Positions 20,808-29,299 of a stretch of 64,000 nucleotides of DNA are shown here, piece by piece (the first letter of the stretch is position 1; the number at the start of each line of letters is the position of its first letter). The translations under genes and the position numbers were made by a program. Under the pieces are notes generated by a model. The model saw only the letters and a list, made by a program, of their open reading frames with translations, searched no databases and was not told the DNA's origin. Source of the DNA: Pseudoxanthomonas kalamensis DSM 18571 (GTDB lineage: Bacteria; Pseudomonadota; Gammaproteobacteria; Xanthomonadales; Xanthomonadaceae); the NCBI RefSeq assembly GCF_010211745.1, contig NZ_PDWQ01000001.1, positions 692,501-756,500 of the forward strand. The letters run 5' to 3'.

Positions 20808-21653
20808 GTGATTGCAATCGGAATGCTGGCGTTTCTGCTGGTCTCGGCGCTGCTGGTGTGGCTGCTGTTGTTCGAGCAGGCGCGCGATCGCGTGTTCGGC
20901 GGCTTGCGCCGTGGCGGATCGGCGCTGGCGGCGGTCTGCAGGCGCTGGCTGGGCCGCTGGTCGTCGCGTGCGGAGGTCGCCGCGACGCGCACGCGCAAGC
21001 AGGGCGGACGGGTGGCCGGCGCACTGCATGCGCACCGCGGCGTGCTGGTGATCGCGGTCGCGCTGCTGCTGGTCCCGGCGTTGTCGATCCTGGTGCTGCG
21101 GCGGAACGTGATTCTGGAAGGGTTCGATGCGGTCCAGCGTCCGGCGGTCAATCCGCTGGTGCAGGAACTGCTGCGCGGCGAGCGCCTGACCCCGCCGCCG
21201 CCGCCGCCGCCGGAGGTGTTCACGACCGCCGAGGTCGAGCAGGTGCGGCCGATGACCGCCAGCGCCGACCGCAAGTGGGAGCGGCTGGACCCCGAGTTCA
21301 CCCAGAAGCTGCTGGTGGTCTACAAGGTCATGCGCGAGCAGTACGGCTACGAGATGGTGCTGGTCGAAGGCTATCGCAGTCCCGAGCGGCAGAACCGGCT
21401 GGCGGCGCAGGGCGCGGACGTGACCCGCGCGCGCGGCGGGCAGAGCTGGCACCAGTACGGACTGGCGGCCGACAGCGCCTTCCTGCGTGAGGGCAAGCTG
21501 GTGATCTCCGAGCGCGACCCGTGGGCCATGCGCGGCTACCAGCTGTACGGGCAGGTGGCCAAGCAGGCCGGGCTGACCTGGGGCGGCGACTGGCGCAGCA
21601 TCAAGGACCTGATGCATGTCGAGCAGCGCCGGCCGGGTGTGATGAAACGCTAG
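20808..21653 (+). CDS. tagX: TagX-like M15 peptidoglycan hydrolase of the T6SS
   Basis: About 281 residues, with an N-terminal membrane helix, a second hydrophobic helix (~residues 77-97), a Pro-run linker encoded by CCG repeats, and a C-terminal VanY/M15 peptidase domain. The zinc-site motifs are SWHQYGLAAD (His and Asp) and HVE (His), preceded by EGYRSPERQ. Acinetobacter TagX is a membrane-anchored M15 L,D-endopeptidase needed for T6SS assembly, and this gene's place just before paar and tssM supports the same role. The start is uncertain: GTG 20808 with GGA sites upstream was chosen, but ATG 20727 and ATG 20823 are also in frame. Confidence 0.8.
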   Translation: MIAIGMLAFLLVSALLVWLLLFEQARDRVFGGLRRGGSALAAVCRRWLGRWSSRAEVAATRTRKQGGRVAGALHAHRGVLVIAVALLLVPALSILVLRRNVILEGFDAVQRPAVNPLVQELLRGERLTPPPPPPPEVFTTAEVEQVRPMTASADRKWERLDPEFTQKLLVVYKVMREQYGYEMVLVEGYRSPERQNRLAAQGADVTRARGGQSWHQYGLAADSAFLREGKLVISERDPWAMRGYQLYGQVAKQAGLTWGGDWRSIKDLMHVEQRRPGVMKR

Positions 21654-21704
21654 CGACCTGCTATCTTTATCGGACATTGAACCCACGGAACGGGAGTCAC
21701 ATTC

Positions 21705-21965
21705 ATGTCGCGGCCATTCATCGTATTGGGCGATTCGCTGGATCACGGCGGCAAGGTCACGTCCGCCTCGATCCAGAGCGGCACCGGCGGAAAACCCATC
21801 GCCCGCGTCGGCGACGGTTGCGTTTGCAGCAAGCATGGTCCCACCGTGATCGCCAGCGGCGACAGCACGGTGATCGTGGATGGCAAACCGGTCGCCCGCG
21901 ACGGCGACAAGACCGCTTGCGGCGCCAAACTGATCTCCAGCCAGGCGCCGACCCATATCGGCTGA
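21705..21965 (+). CDS. PAAR-domain T6SS spike tip protein
   Basis: An 86-residue protein of the small stand-alone PAAR type: MSRPFIVLGDSLDHGG, then Gly-rich beta repeats with GKPIARVGDGCVCSKHGPTVI and GKPVARDGDKTACGAKL. His and Cys residues are placed as for the zinc site at the cone apex. PAAR sharpens the VgrG trimer and can carry effectors. GGGAG upstream supports the ATG. It lies between tagX and the tssM operon. Confidence 0.9.
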   Translation: MSRPFIVLGDSLDHGGKVTSASIQSGTGGKPIARVGDGCVCSKHGPTVIASGDSTVIVDGKPVARDGDKTACGAKLISSQAPTHIG

Positions 21966-22079
21966 ACCCGCGCGGCCCGGAGCGACCGCGCGATTTTCGC
22001 TACACGGCACTTCGCCGCAACACATCAGGGAATCGATACCGTGGCCGCCGCGGCGGCCACTACCAGGAAGGTAGGGCTA

Positions 22080-23531
22080 GTGAGCAGGGGCAGGTTGTTC
22101 GGCGCATTCGCAGGATTGTTGGTACTCACCGCGCTGGTGTGGTGCACGGTGCTGCTGTATTGGCAGGTCAACGATATCCGTCCCGGCGCGCGCGACATCG
22201 CCCTGTACCTGGGGGTGCTGCCGGTGGGCATGTTTGCGGTGGCGGTGCTGTTGCGCCGCGGTCTGCGCAGCGCCGCCGACAAGGCGAAGGCCAGCGATAC
22301 GGTCGAAGGCGACGATACAACGACTCCGGAAGCGGCTGCCGCCGCTGCCGAGCCGGTCGATGTCGCGGTGCTGGCGATCCGCGCCGGCGCCCTGCGGTTG
22401 CCGGCCGGCGGCAATGCCTCCGACGTGGAACAGGCGGCGCGCGAGTCGCGCCAGGCCGGGCTGCACGGGAAACTGAAGGACGCCTCCGGATTTCCGGTGT
22501 TCGCCGCCTGGGTCGAGGACGCCGATGCCGAAGCCGGCCGCGACTGGTGGGCCGGGCTGGCGGGCGAGCCGCCCGCACTGGACGACGAGCAGTGGCGTGC
22601 GCTGTCGCTGCTGCAGCCGGTGGCGCGGGAGTTGCTGGAACGGGTGGCGGCCGATGGCCTGCTTGATGCGCCGGAACCGCCATCGCTGCAACGCCGGCGC
22701 GAACCGCTGCCGGCGCCGTCGTTGCAGGTTCGCCTGCAGCTGCCGGCCGACTGGAACGTGGCGGTCCGCGAAGGCACGCGCGCCCTGCTGCAGGCCGAAG
22801 CTTCCGCCTGCGGCTTGCCGTCGGAACGGGTTGCCTTCGACGTCCAGGCCTATCGCTCGCCGACCGAGGCCTGGCAATGGCTGCAAGCTTTGCAGCGAAC
22901 CATGCCCGACATCGCCGCGCCGCCGACGCATTACCTGTGGCTGGGTTGCGATTCGCAACTCGGCGAACGTAGCGTGCAGCGGCTGCAGTCGGCCGGCCGG
23001 CTGATGGATGCGGCCACGCCGGAAGGACAGGTACCCGGCGAAGGCGCGGCTGGCCTGCTGCTGACGGTGGCCGATCGGCAGGCGCAGGGACAGCCGCTGG
23101 CACAGGCCTGCGGACTGGTGGATATCGACCAGGGCGTGTCCTGGCGCGAACGGACCGCGCAACAGCAAGTGGCGCAGATGCTGGCGCAGGTGTTCGCCCG
23201 CGCAGGCGCGCCGGACAAGGAGGTGGTGGCCGTGGTCAGCGATGCAGATCACCGCAAGAGCCGTCGGCAAATATCGGCCGCGGTGGCATCCGGGCTGGAC
23301 GCAGTCGATCCCGAGGAAGGCCAGACCGATTTCGGCATGGCCTGCGGCAGCCTGGGTGCGGCGGCGGCGCCGGCCTTGCTGGCGCTGGCCGCGGCGCGTG
23401 CCGAGCGCGAACAGGCGCCGGTGCTCGCCCTTGGCCTGTGTGCCGAAAGCGAGCGCATCGCCGCCCTGCTGTTGCCGCCGCACGCCGCAGAAGACGAACC
23501 AGACGCGCCGGCCGGACACGGCGCGGCATGA
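22080..23531 (+). CDS. T6SS-linked two-helix membrane protein, family not recognised
   Basis: About 483 residues. Two N-terminal membrane helices (roughly residues 6-27 and 40-57) are followed by a large soluble Ala/Leu-rich region with no motif I recognise. GTG 22080 was chosen because AGGAAGG lies 8 nt upstream and the hydrophobic helix follows directly; the in-frame GTG 22041 would add 13 codons containing rare AGG, GTA and CTA. The gene ends 19 bp before tssM, so it is very likely part of that operon and may act with the TssM membrane complex. The late segment (PALLALAAARAEREQAPVLA) resembles the thiolase-like pattern only superficially. Confidence 0.75.
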   Translation: MSRGRLFGAFAGLLVLTALVWCTVLLYWQVNDIRPGARDIALYLGVLPVGMFAVAVLLRRGLRSAADKAKASDTVEGDDTTTPEAAAAAAEPVDVAVLAIRAGALRLPAGGNASDVEQAARESRQAGLHGKLKDASGFPVFAAWVEDADAEAGRDWWAGLAGEPPALDDEQWRALSLLQPVARELLERVAADGLLDAPEPPSLQRRREPLPAPSLQVRLQLPADWNVAVREGTRALLQAEASACGLPSERVAFDVQAYRSPTEAWQWLQALQRTMPDIAAPPTHYLWLGCDSQLGERSVQRLQSAGRLMDAATPEGQVPGEGAAGLLLTVADRQAQGQPLAQACGLVDIDQGVSWRERTAQQQVAQMLAQVFARAGAPDKEVVAVVSDADHRKSRRQISAAVASGLDAVDPEEGQTDFGMACGSLGAAAAPALLALAAARAEREQAPVLALGLCAESERIAALLLPPHAAEDEPDAPAGHGAA

Positions 23532-23550
23532 GCGAACGACCCATGGACGC

Positions 23551-26500
23551 ATGATGAGCAGATTCCGCTACTTCCTCACCGACTACCGCACCCTGACCGC
23601 GCTGGGCCTGATCTTCGGCGGCGGGGTCATGTTCATGGGCGCGGACCGCTGGCGGCAGATCGGCTTCTGGCTGCTGGTGGCGGCCATCGTCCTGCTACTG
23701 GTGTGGCTGCTGGTGTGGACGGTCAAGCGCATCCGCGCGCGGCGCGCGGCGGCGCAACTGGACGACATGGTGCGCGAGCAGGCCGACCGCGCGGTCGCCT
23801 CGGCCAAGCCGGCCGCGCGCGCCGACACCGAAGTGCTGCGCGAGAAGATGCTGGAGGCGGTCAAGGCGATCAAGGGTTCGCGGCTGGGACATACCCACGG
23901 TGCGTCCGCGCTGTACGAACTGCCGTGGTACGTGATCATCGGCAATCCGGCCGCCGGCAAGAGCACGGCGATCCTAAACTCGGGGCTGCAGTTCCCGTTC
24001 GAGGACAACCGCAGCAACGTGGTCCAGGGCATCGGCGGCACCCGCAACTGCGACTGGTACTTCACCACCGAAGGCATCGTGCTGGACACCGCCGGCCGCT
24101 ATTCGGTCAATGCCGAAGACCGGCTCGACTGGCTGACCTTCCTTGAACTGCTGAAGAAGAACCGGCCGATGGCGCCGATCAACGGCGTGATCATCGCCGC
24201 CAGCATCGCCGAGCTCAGCGGCAGCAAGCCCGAGTTCGCCATCGAGCTGGCCAAGAACCTGCGCCAGCGCGTGCAGGAGCTGACCGAACGGCTGGAAGTG
24301 TTCGTGCCGATCTACGTGGTGTTCACCAAGGCCGACCTGATCGCCGGGTTCCCGGAATTCTTCGCCAGCCTGGACCCGGGCGAACGCGAGAACGGCTGGG
24401 GCGCGACCCTGCCGTTCGACGGCAAGGGCGAGACCGATGCGCTGGCCGCGTTCGACACTCATTTCGACATCCTGTCCGAAGGCCTGCGCGAGATGGCGCT
24501 GTCGCAGCTGGCGCTGCGCCGCGGCCGCGACATCGGTCCCGGCCTGCTGACCCTGCCGCTGGAATTCACCTCGCTGAAGCCATCGCTGCGTACCTTCATC
24601 GCCACCCTGTTCGAGGAGAATCCGTACCAGTTCAAGCCGGTGTTCCGCGGCTTCTACTTCACCAGTGCACTGCAGGAAGGCTTGAGCATGCAGCGCGCCT
24701 CGGACCGGATCTCCAACCAGTTCGGCCTGCAGGCGCGCAACGAGCCGACCGCGGTCGATCCGGTCGCGACCGGCGACACCGGCTATTTCCTCAAGGGCCT
24801 GTTCCGCAAGGTCGTGTTCGCCGATCGCAAGCTGGTGCGGCAGTACGCCAGCCCCGGCCGCACCCGGATGCGCTACGCGGCGCTGCTCGGTTCGGTGGCG
24901 TTGCTGGCGGTGGTGCTGGCCGGATGGGCGTGGTCGTACACCAGCAACCGCCAGTTCGCCAGCAACGTCGCGGCCGACCTGGACAAGGCGGTGCAGGTGC
25001 AGCAGGACAAGTTCGACCTGAAATCGCGGATCGAGGCCTTGCTGATCTTGCAGATGCGGCTGGAGCAACTGGAGCAGTACCGCAAGCAAAAGCCGCTGTC
25101 GATGGGATTGGGGCTGTACCAGGGCGACAACATCGAGCAGAAGCTGCGCCAAGAATACTTCGCCGGCATGCAGCAGGTGATGCTGCAACCGACCCGCGAG
25201 CGACTGGAGACGTTCCTGTCCGAGGTGGTCGGCAACGGCGACGCCATCCGCACTGCGGCCGGCAATCGCGGCAGTGCGGCCGAGGCGAAGCCGGAACCGG
25301 GCGAACAGCTGTACCAGGAAGCGTCGGCCGACAATCCCGACGATGCCTACAACGCGTTGAAGGCCTACCTGATGCTCGGCGATCCGGCGCGGGTCGAAGC
25401 CACCCACCTGAACGCCGAGCTGACCCGGTTCTGGCGCGGCTGGCTGGAAGCCAATCGCGGGCAGATGCCGCGCGAGGACATGATCCGCGACGCCGAGCGG
25501 CTGATGTCGTTCTACGTGGCCCAGTCCGCGACGTCGGGATGGCCGCGGATCGAGCCGCGCTTCGCCCTGGTCGACGACAGCCGCGGCCTGCTGCGCGAGG
25601 TGATGAAGGGCAAGCCGGCGCTGGAGCGCGTGTATACCGACATCAAGGCGCGCGCGGCGACCCGTTTCCCCACCATCACCGCGAACTACCTGATCGGCGA
25701 GGAAGCCAACAAGGGCGCGATCACCGGCAACTACGCCATTTCCGGCGCGTTCTCGCGCGAGGCCTGGGAAAACTACGTCCAGGATGCGATCAAGGAAGCC
25801 TCCAACACCCAGCTCAACACCACCGACTGGGTGCTGGAGACCAACGCGCCGACCGACCTGACCCTGGCCGGCAGTCCCGAACACATCCAGCAGGAGCTGG
25901 TTGCCCTGTACAAGAACGAATACGCGCGCGAGTGGCGCAAGTTCCTGGCCGGGGCGGCGGTGGCCGGATTCCCCGATTTCGAAACCGCGGTGGCACGGAT
26001 GGGCAGCCTGGGCGACGTGCGCAATTCGCCGCTGCGCAAGCTGATCGAAGCGGTCAACCACAACACCATCTGGGACAACCCGCAAGCCGAAAGCGAACTG
26101 ATGGGCAAGGTGCGCACCGGCTTCGTGGCCTGGTTCGAACGGGTCATCATGCGCCGCAACCCGACCACGATCCCGGTGCGGCTGGACCCGGAAACCGGCA
26201 AGAAGGTGCCGGTCCCGGCCGGCCCGGTCGGGCGCGAGTTCGCCGGGCTGGCGCGGCTGGCGCTGTCGCGCGACGGCAGCCCGTCCATGCTGGACGCCTA
26301 TTTCGAGGCGCTGGGCAAGATCCGCGGTCGCCTCAACGCGATCCGCACCCAGGGCGAACCCGGTCCCGGCGCCGGCAAGCTGATGCAGGAAACCCTGTCC
26401 AACGGCGACGCCTCGGAACTGGCGGCGGCGCTGAAGCTGGTCGACGAGCAGATGCTGGACGGGGTCGAGGACGAGCAGCGGCAGGTGCTGCGCGCCTTGC

Positions 26501-27354
26501 TGCTGCGGCCGCTGACCCAGACCTATGCGGCATTGGTGGCGCCGACCGAAGGCGAGCTCAACCGCACTTGGACGGCGCAGGTCTACCAGCCGTTCCAGAA
26601 CGGCATCGCCCAGCGCTATCCGTTCGCGCCCAACGCCTCGGTCGAGGCGATGCGGACCGACATCGAGCAGGTATTCGGCCCCAACGGCAGCATCGCCCAG
26701 TTCGGCAAAGACGCGCTGGGCACCTTGGTGACCCGCCGCGGCAACCAGATGGAGCCGGCGCGCTGGGCCGACATCGGCATCGGCCTGTCGCCGGAGTTCA
26801 CCACCAGCTACGCCAGCTGGGTGGCGCCGCTGGGCCAGGTCGGCAGCGGCGGCGGTGGCGCGGCGGCCGAGTCCAACGGGCGCATGTTCCGCATCCAGCC
26901 GCAACCGGTAGCCGGGGTCAACGAATACAGCATCGAGATCGACGGCCAGCTGCTGCGCTACCGCAACACGCCGCCGCAATGGCAGAGCTTCCGCTGGCCC
27001 GGCCCCGGCACCCCCGGCGCGCGGGTATCGGCGACCGTGCCCGATGGCAGCGTGGTCGAACTGGTCAACGCGCCGGGTAGCCAGGGCCTGGGCAAATTGT
27101 TCGATGCCGCCGAGCAGGAAACCCTGGGCGACAACCATTACCGCCTGACCTGGCGCAACGGCAACGTCGCCATCTCGGTGGAATTGCAGGTGGTCAGCGC
27201 ACCGGTGCAGGCCGCCAACGACAGCGGCAGCGTCGGTGGGCTGTCGCCGACCAGCATGCGCGGCCTGCGCCTGCCGACCCGGGTCGCCGGCGCGCCGGCT
27301 GCTGCTGCCACGCCAACGGCGGCGGCCACTTCGACGGAGCAGGCCGATGAGTGA
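23551..27354 (+). CDS. tssM: T6SS membrane-complex protein TssM (IcmF)
   Basis: A 1267-residue inner-membrane protein of the TssJLM trans-envelope complex. N-terminal helices (residues ~15-55) are followed by the cytoplasmic NTPase-like domain with Walker A GNPAAGKST (about residues 131-139) and the DTAGRY switch. A further helix near residue 445 (LLGSVALLAVVLAGWAW) leads to the periplasmic domain and C-terminal beta region that contacts TssJ. Length is at the upper end of normal. It overlaps tagF by 8 bp. The partner genes tssJ and tssL are not in the window. Confidence 0.96.
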   Translation: MMSRFRYFLTDYRTLTALGLIFGGGVMFMGADRWRQIGFWLLVAAIVLLLVWLLVWTVKRIRARRAAAQLDDMVREQADRAVASAKPAARADTEVLREKMLEAVKAIKGSRLGHTHGASALYELPWYVIIGNPAAGKSTAILNSGLQFPFEDNRSNVVQGIGGTRNCDWYFTTEGIVLDTAGRYSVNAEDRLDWLTFLELLKKNRPMAPINGVIIAASIAELSGSKPEFAIELAKNLRQRVQELTERLEVFVPIYVVFTKADLIAGFPEFFASLDPGERENGWGATLPFDGKGETDALAAFDTHFDILSEGLREMALSQLALRRGRDIGPGLLTLPLEFTSLKPSLRTFIATLFEENPYQFKPVFRGFYFTSALQEGLSMQRASDRISNQFGLQARNEPTAVDPVATGDTGYFLKGLFRKVVFADRKLVRQYASPGRTRMRYAALLGSVALLAVVLAGWAWSYTSNRQFASNVAADLDKAVQVQQDKFDLKSRIEALLILQMRLEQLEQYRKQKPLSMGLGLYQGDNIEQKLRQEYFAGMQQVMLQPTRERLETFLSEVVGNGDAIRTAAGNRGSAAEAKPEPGEQLYQEASADNPDDAYNALKAYLMLGDPARVEATHLNAELTRFWRGWLEANRGQMPREDMIRDAERLMSFYVAQSATSGWPRIEPRFALVDDSRGLLREVMKGKPALERVYTDIKARAATRFPTITANYLIGEEANKGAITGNYAISGAFSREAWENYVQDAIKEASNTQLNTTDWVLETNAPTDLTLAGSPEHIQQELVALYKNEYAREWRKFLAGAAVAGFPDFETAVARMGSLGDVRNSPLRKLIEAVNHNTIWDNPQAESELMGKVRTGFVAWFERVIMRRNPTTIPVRLDPETGKKVPVPAGPVGREFAGLARLALSRDGSPSMLDAYFEALGKIRGRLNAIRTQGEPGPGAGKLMQETLSNGDASELAAALKLVDEQMLDGVEDEQRQVLRALLLRPLTQTYAALVAPTEGELNRTWTAQVYQPFQNGIAQRYPFAPNASVEAMRTDIEQVFGPNGSIAQFGKDALGTLVTRRGNQMEPARWADIGIGLSPEFTTSYASWVAPLGQVGSGGGGAAAESNGRMFRIQPQPVAGVNEYSIEIDGQLLRYRNTPPQWQSFRWPGPGTPGARVSATVPDGSVVELVNAPGSQGLGKLFDAAEQETLGDNHYRLTWRNGNVAISVELQVVSAPVQAANDSGSVGGLSPTSMRGLRLPTRVAGAPAAAATPTAAATSTEQADE

Positions 27355-28327
27355 GACGCAGGTTCCGCTGGGGTTCTTCGGCAAGCTGCCCGCGCGCGGC
27401 GATTTCGTCCGCAGCGGCGACGACCACGCCCTGCTGTCCTGGCTGGACCAATGGGCCGGGCAGGGGCTGGAACTGCTGAGCCGCGACGTGGCCTGGAAGC
27501 AGGCCTACGACCAGGCCCCGCCGCTGGCGTTCGCGGTGATGGGCGCGCGCAGCCGCAACGCCATCGCCGGGCACTGGCTGTCCAGCCAGGATGCTTCGCA
27601 GCGCCGCTTCCCGTTCCTGGCCGCGGCGCGGATCGACGCGCAACCGCCGCTGGATTTTCTTGCGCGCAGCCCGATGGCGCTGTCGCGGCTGTGGGCGGCG
27701 CTGTCGCGGATGTCGCGCGAGGTGACGATGGCCGAAGACCCGTCCGAGCCGCTGCGCCGGCTGTCCGAATCGCGGCCGGCGCTGAACCTGGCGCCCGGGT
27801 CCTACGACGCCCCGTTCTTCGACTTCCTCGACATGCAGTCGGTCGGCAGCCTGCGCGAGATGCTGCAGTCGGCTGGGCATGGCGCGGTCGAGTTGAAGTG
27901 GACCCTGCCGGCGCTGGGCCTGCTGCTGCAGCCGGCGCTGAGCCAGGCGCCGGGCCAGATCGACAAGGGCCTGTCGCTGCCGCTGCCGCGCGACCCGATC
28001 CACCGCAGCCTGGCGGCGGCGTTCTGGATGGACCTGATGGCCGGCTTCTTCGCCCGCGCCGATTACCAGCTGGCCCTGCTGCTGCCGGATTCCGAACAGC
28101 CGCGACTGGTGCTGGGCCTGAACGGCGCCGATGGCGCCACCCTGCACAGCCTGCTGGACCCGCAGGTCGCGCGCGAGCAGCTGATCCGGGTCGACGACGC
28201 CGAGTGGATCGAGGACCAGCTGTCCGGCGATTACGCGCTGAACAAGCTGGCGTCCTACCTGGATCACGACGACATCAGCCTGCGCTCGATCCGGCAGGTG
28301 TTCCGCGAGACTTTCCTGGGAGCGTGA
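27347..28327 (+). CDS. tagF: T6SS-associated protein TagF
   Basis: A 326-residue protein with the TagF N-terminal signature GFFGKLPARGDFVRSG. TagF proteins repress T6SS assembly after translation, in Pseudomonas alongside the PpkA/PppA threonine-phosphorylation pathway. ATG 27347 lies within the last codons of tssM (8-bp overlap), suggesting translational coupling. The stop is one base before the OmpA-domain gene. No PpkA or PppA gene is seen here. Confidence 0.92.
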   Translation: MSETQVPLGFFGKLPARGDFVRSGDDHALLSWLDQWAGQGLELLSRDVAWKQAYDQAPPLAFAVMGARSRNAIAGHWLSSQDASQRRFPFLAAARIDAQPPLDFLARSPMALSRLWAALSRMSREVTMAEDPSEPLRRLSESRPALNLAPGSYDAPFFDFLDMQSVGSLREMLQSAGHGAVELKWTLPALGLLLQPALSQAPGQIDKGLSLPLPRDPIHRSLAAAFWMDLMAGFFARADYQLALLLPDSEQPRLVLGLNGADGATLHSLLDPQVAREQLIRVDDAEWIEDQLSGDYALNKLASYLDHDDISLRSIRQVFRETFLGA

Positions 28328-28328
28328 G

Positions 28329-29111
28329 ATGAGATTCCGAACCGCGAGCATCCTGCTGTGCGCCGTCCTCTCGGCATCGGCGCTGCCGACGCAGGCGCAG
28401 CGTGCGCCGGCGACCGGCGAGCGGCCGGTCGTGGCCGAAGGCGTGGTGCCGGACGAAGCGACCAAGGCGCAGTTGCTGGCGCGGCTGGGCGAACTGTACG
28501 GCGCCGGCCGGGTGGTCGATCGCCTGCGCGTCGAGCCGGTGGTCGCACCGCCCAACTGGAGCGAGAACGTGGCCAAGCTGGCCGCCGCACAGCTACGCCA
28601 GGTTTCGCCCGGCAAGCTCGAGGTGAACGGCAACAGCGTGCGCATCAGCGGCCAGGTGCCGAACGAGGCGCAGCGCCAGCAGGTGGTCAATCACCTGCTG
28701 ACCTCGCTCAACGCCAGCTATTCGGTCGATGCCGACGGCCTGCGCGTCGGCGGCTCGCCGCAGACCCTGCTGGACGACGTGCTGGCCGACCGCATCATCG
28801 AATTCGAAAGCGGCAGCGCCAACCTGACGACGACCGGACGCGCCATCCTCGACGAGTTGGTGGAACCGATGCGGCAGATCGGCGATACCCGGGTGCAGGT
28901 GATCGGCCACACCGACAACGTCGGTGCGCGCCAGGCCAACATCGCGCTGAGCTACGCGCGGGCGCAGGCGGTACGCGAGTATTTCCGCCAGCGCGGCATT
29001 CCCGATGCCGGCCTGAGCGTGCTGGGCAAGGGCCCGGACGAGCCGGTGGCCGACAACGCCACCACCGAAGGCCGCGCCCGCAACCGGCGGATCCAGTTCA
29101 AGGTGCTGTGA
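28329..29111 (+). CDS. Exported OmpA-domain protein of the T6SS operon
   Basis: A 260-residue protein with an N-terminal signal peptide (ILLCAVLSASALPTQA) and no lipobox. A ~100-residue BON/ArfA-like middle region (GELYGAGRVVDRLRVEPVV...) is followed by an OmpA_C peptidoglycan-binding domain: IIEFESGSANLTTTGR, VIGHTDNVG, NRRIQF. It probably anchors the T6SS membrane complex to peptidoglycan, standing in for the OmpA domain sometimes fused to TssL. It begins 1 bp after tagF and ends the tssM operon. Confidence 0.88.
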   Translation: MRFRTASILLCAVLSASALPTQAQRAPATGERPVVAEGVVPDEATKAQLLARLGELYGAGRVVDRLRVEPVVAPPNWSENVAKLAAAQLRQVSPGKLEVNGNSVRISGQVPNEAQRQQVVNHLLTSLNASYSVDADGLRVGGSPQTLLDDVLADRIIEFESGSANLTTTGRAILDELVEPMRQIGDTRVQVIGHTDNVGARQANIALSYARAQAVREYFRQRGIPDAGLSVLGKGPDEPVADNATTEGRARNRRIQFKVL

Positions 29112-29141
29112 CGCGCGATTCGTGCGGGTGACGAAGCGGGC

Positions 29142-29222
29142 CGTCATCCCCGCGAAGGCGGGGATCCACATGCGTGCATCGCGGATGCGAAAGGCTGGAT
29201 TCCCGCTTTCGCGGGAATGACG
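29142..29222. repeat. REP/BIME-like interspersed palindromic repeat
   Basis: Two hairpins face each other: CGTCATCCCCGCGAAGGCGG... (from 29142) and ...TTCCCGCTTTCGCGGGAATGACG (to 29222), with outer arms CGTCAT/ATGACG and GGATCCA/TGGATTC. This layout is the xanthomonad interspersed repeat family, usually between convergent genes. Here it lies between the convergent ompA-domain gene and tssA and could also terminate both transcripts. Confidence 0.85.
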
Positions 29223-29299
29223 AGCAGAAGCCGAGTCGTGAATGGCGTCTCGTGGCGTGGGCGGCCCGGCATGCAGGTTATGCAGCCAACGACCGCAAG

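Noticed and set aside
21190-21215. CCG trinucleotide run
   Set aside because: It encodes a short Pro linker in the TagX-like protein and is ordinary in GC-rich DNA. There is no evidence of variability.
15097-27080. Arg/Pro-rich alternative frames within sppA, the SDR, tssM and tagF
   Set aside because: Low-complexity Arg/Ala/Gly/Pro translations are typical of frame-shifted GC-rich coding DNA.
23974-27384. An 1136-codon open frame antisense to tssM, plus similar antisense frames over priA, sppA, tagX and maeB
   Set aside because: These are codon-position shadows of well-supported genes. None has a plausible start signal or family match.
29142-29222. The paired hairpins read as two ordinary Rho-independent terminators
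   Set aside because: They lack T tracts, and their mutual inverted arrangement fits a REP/BIME element better.
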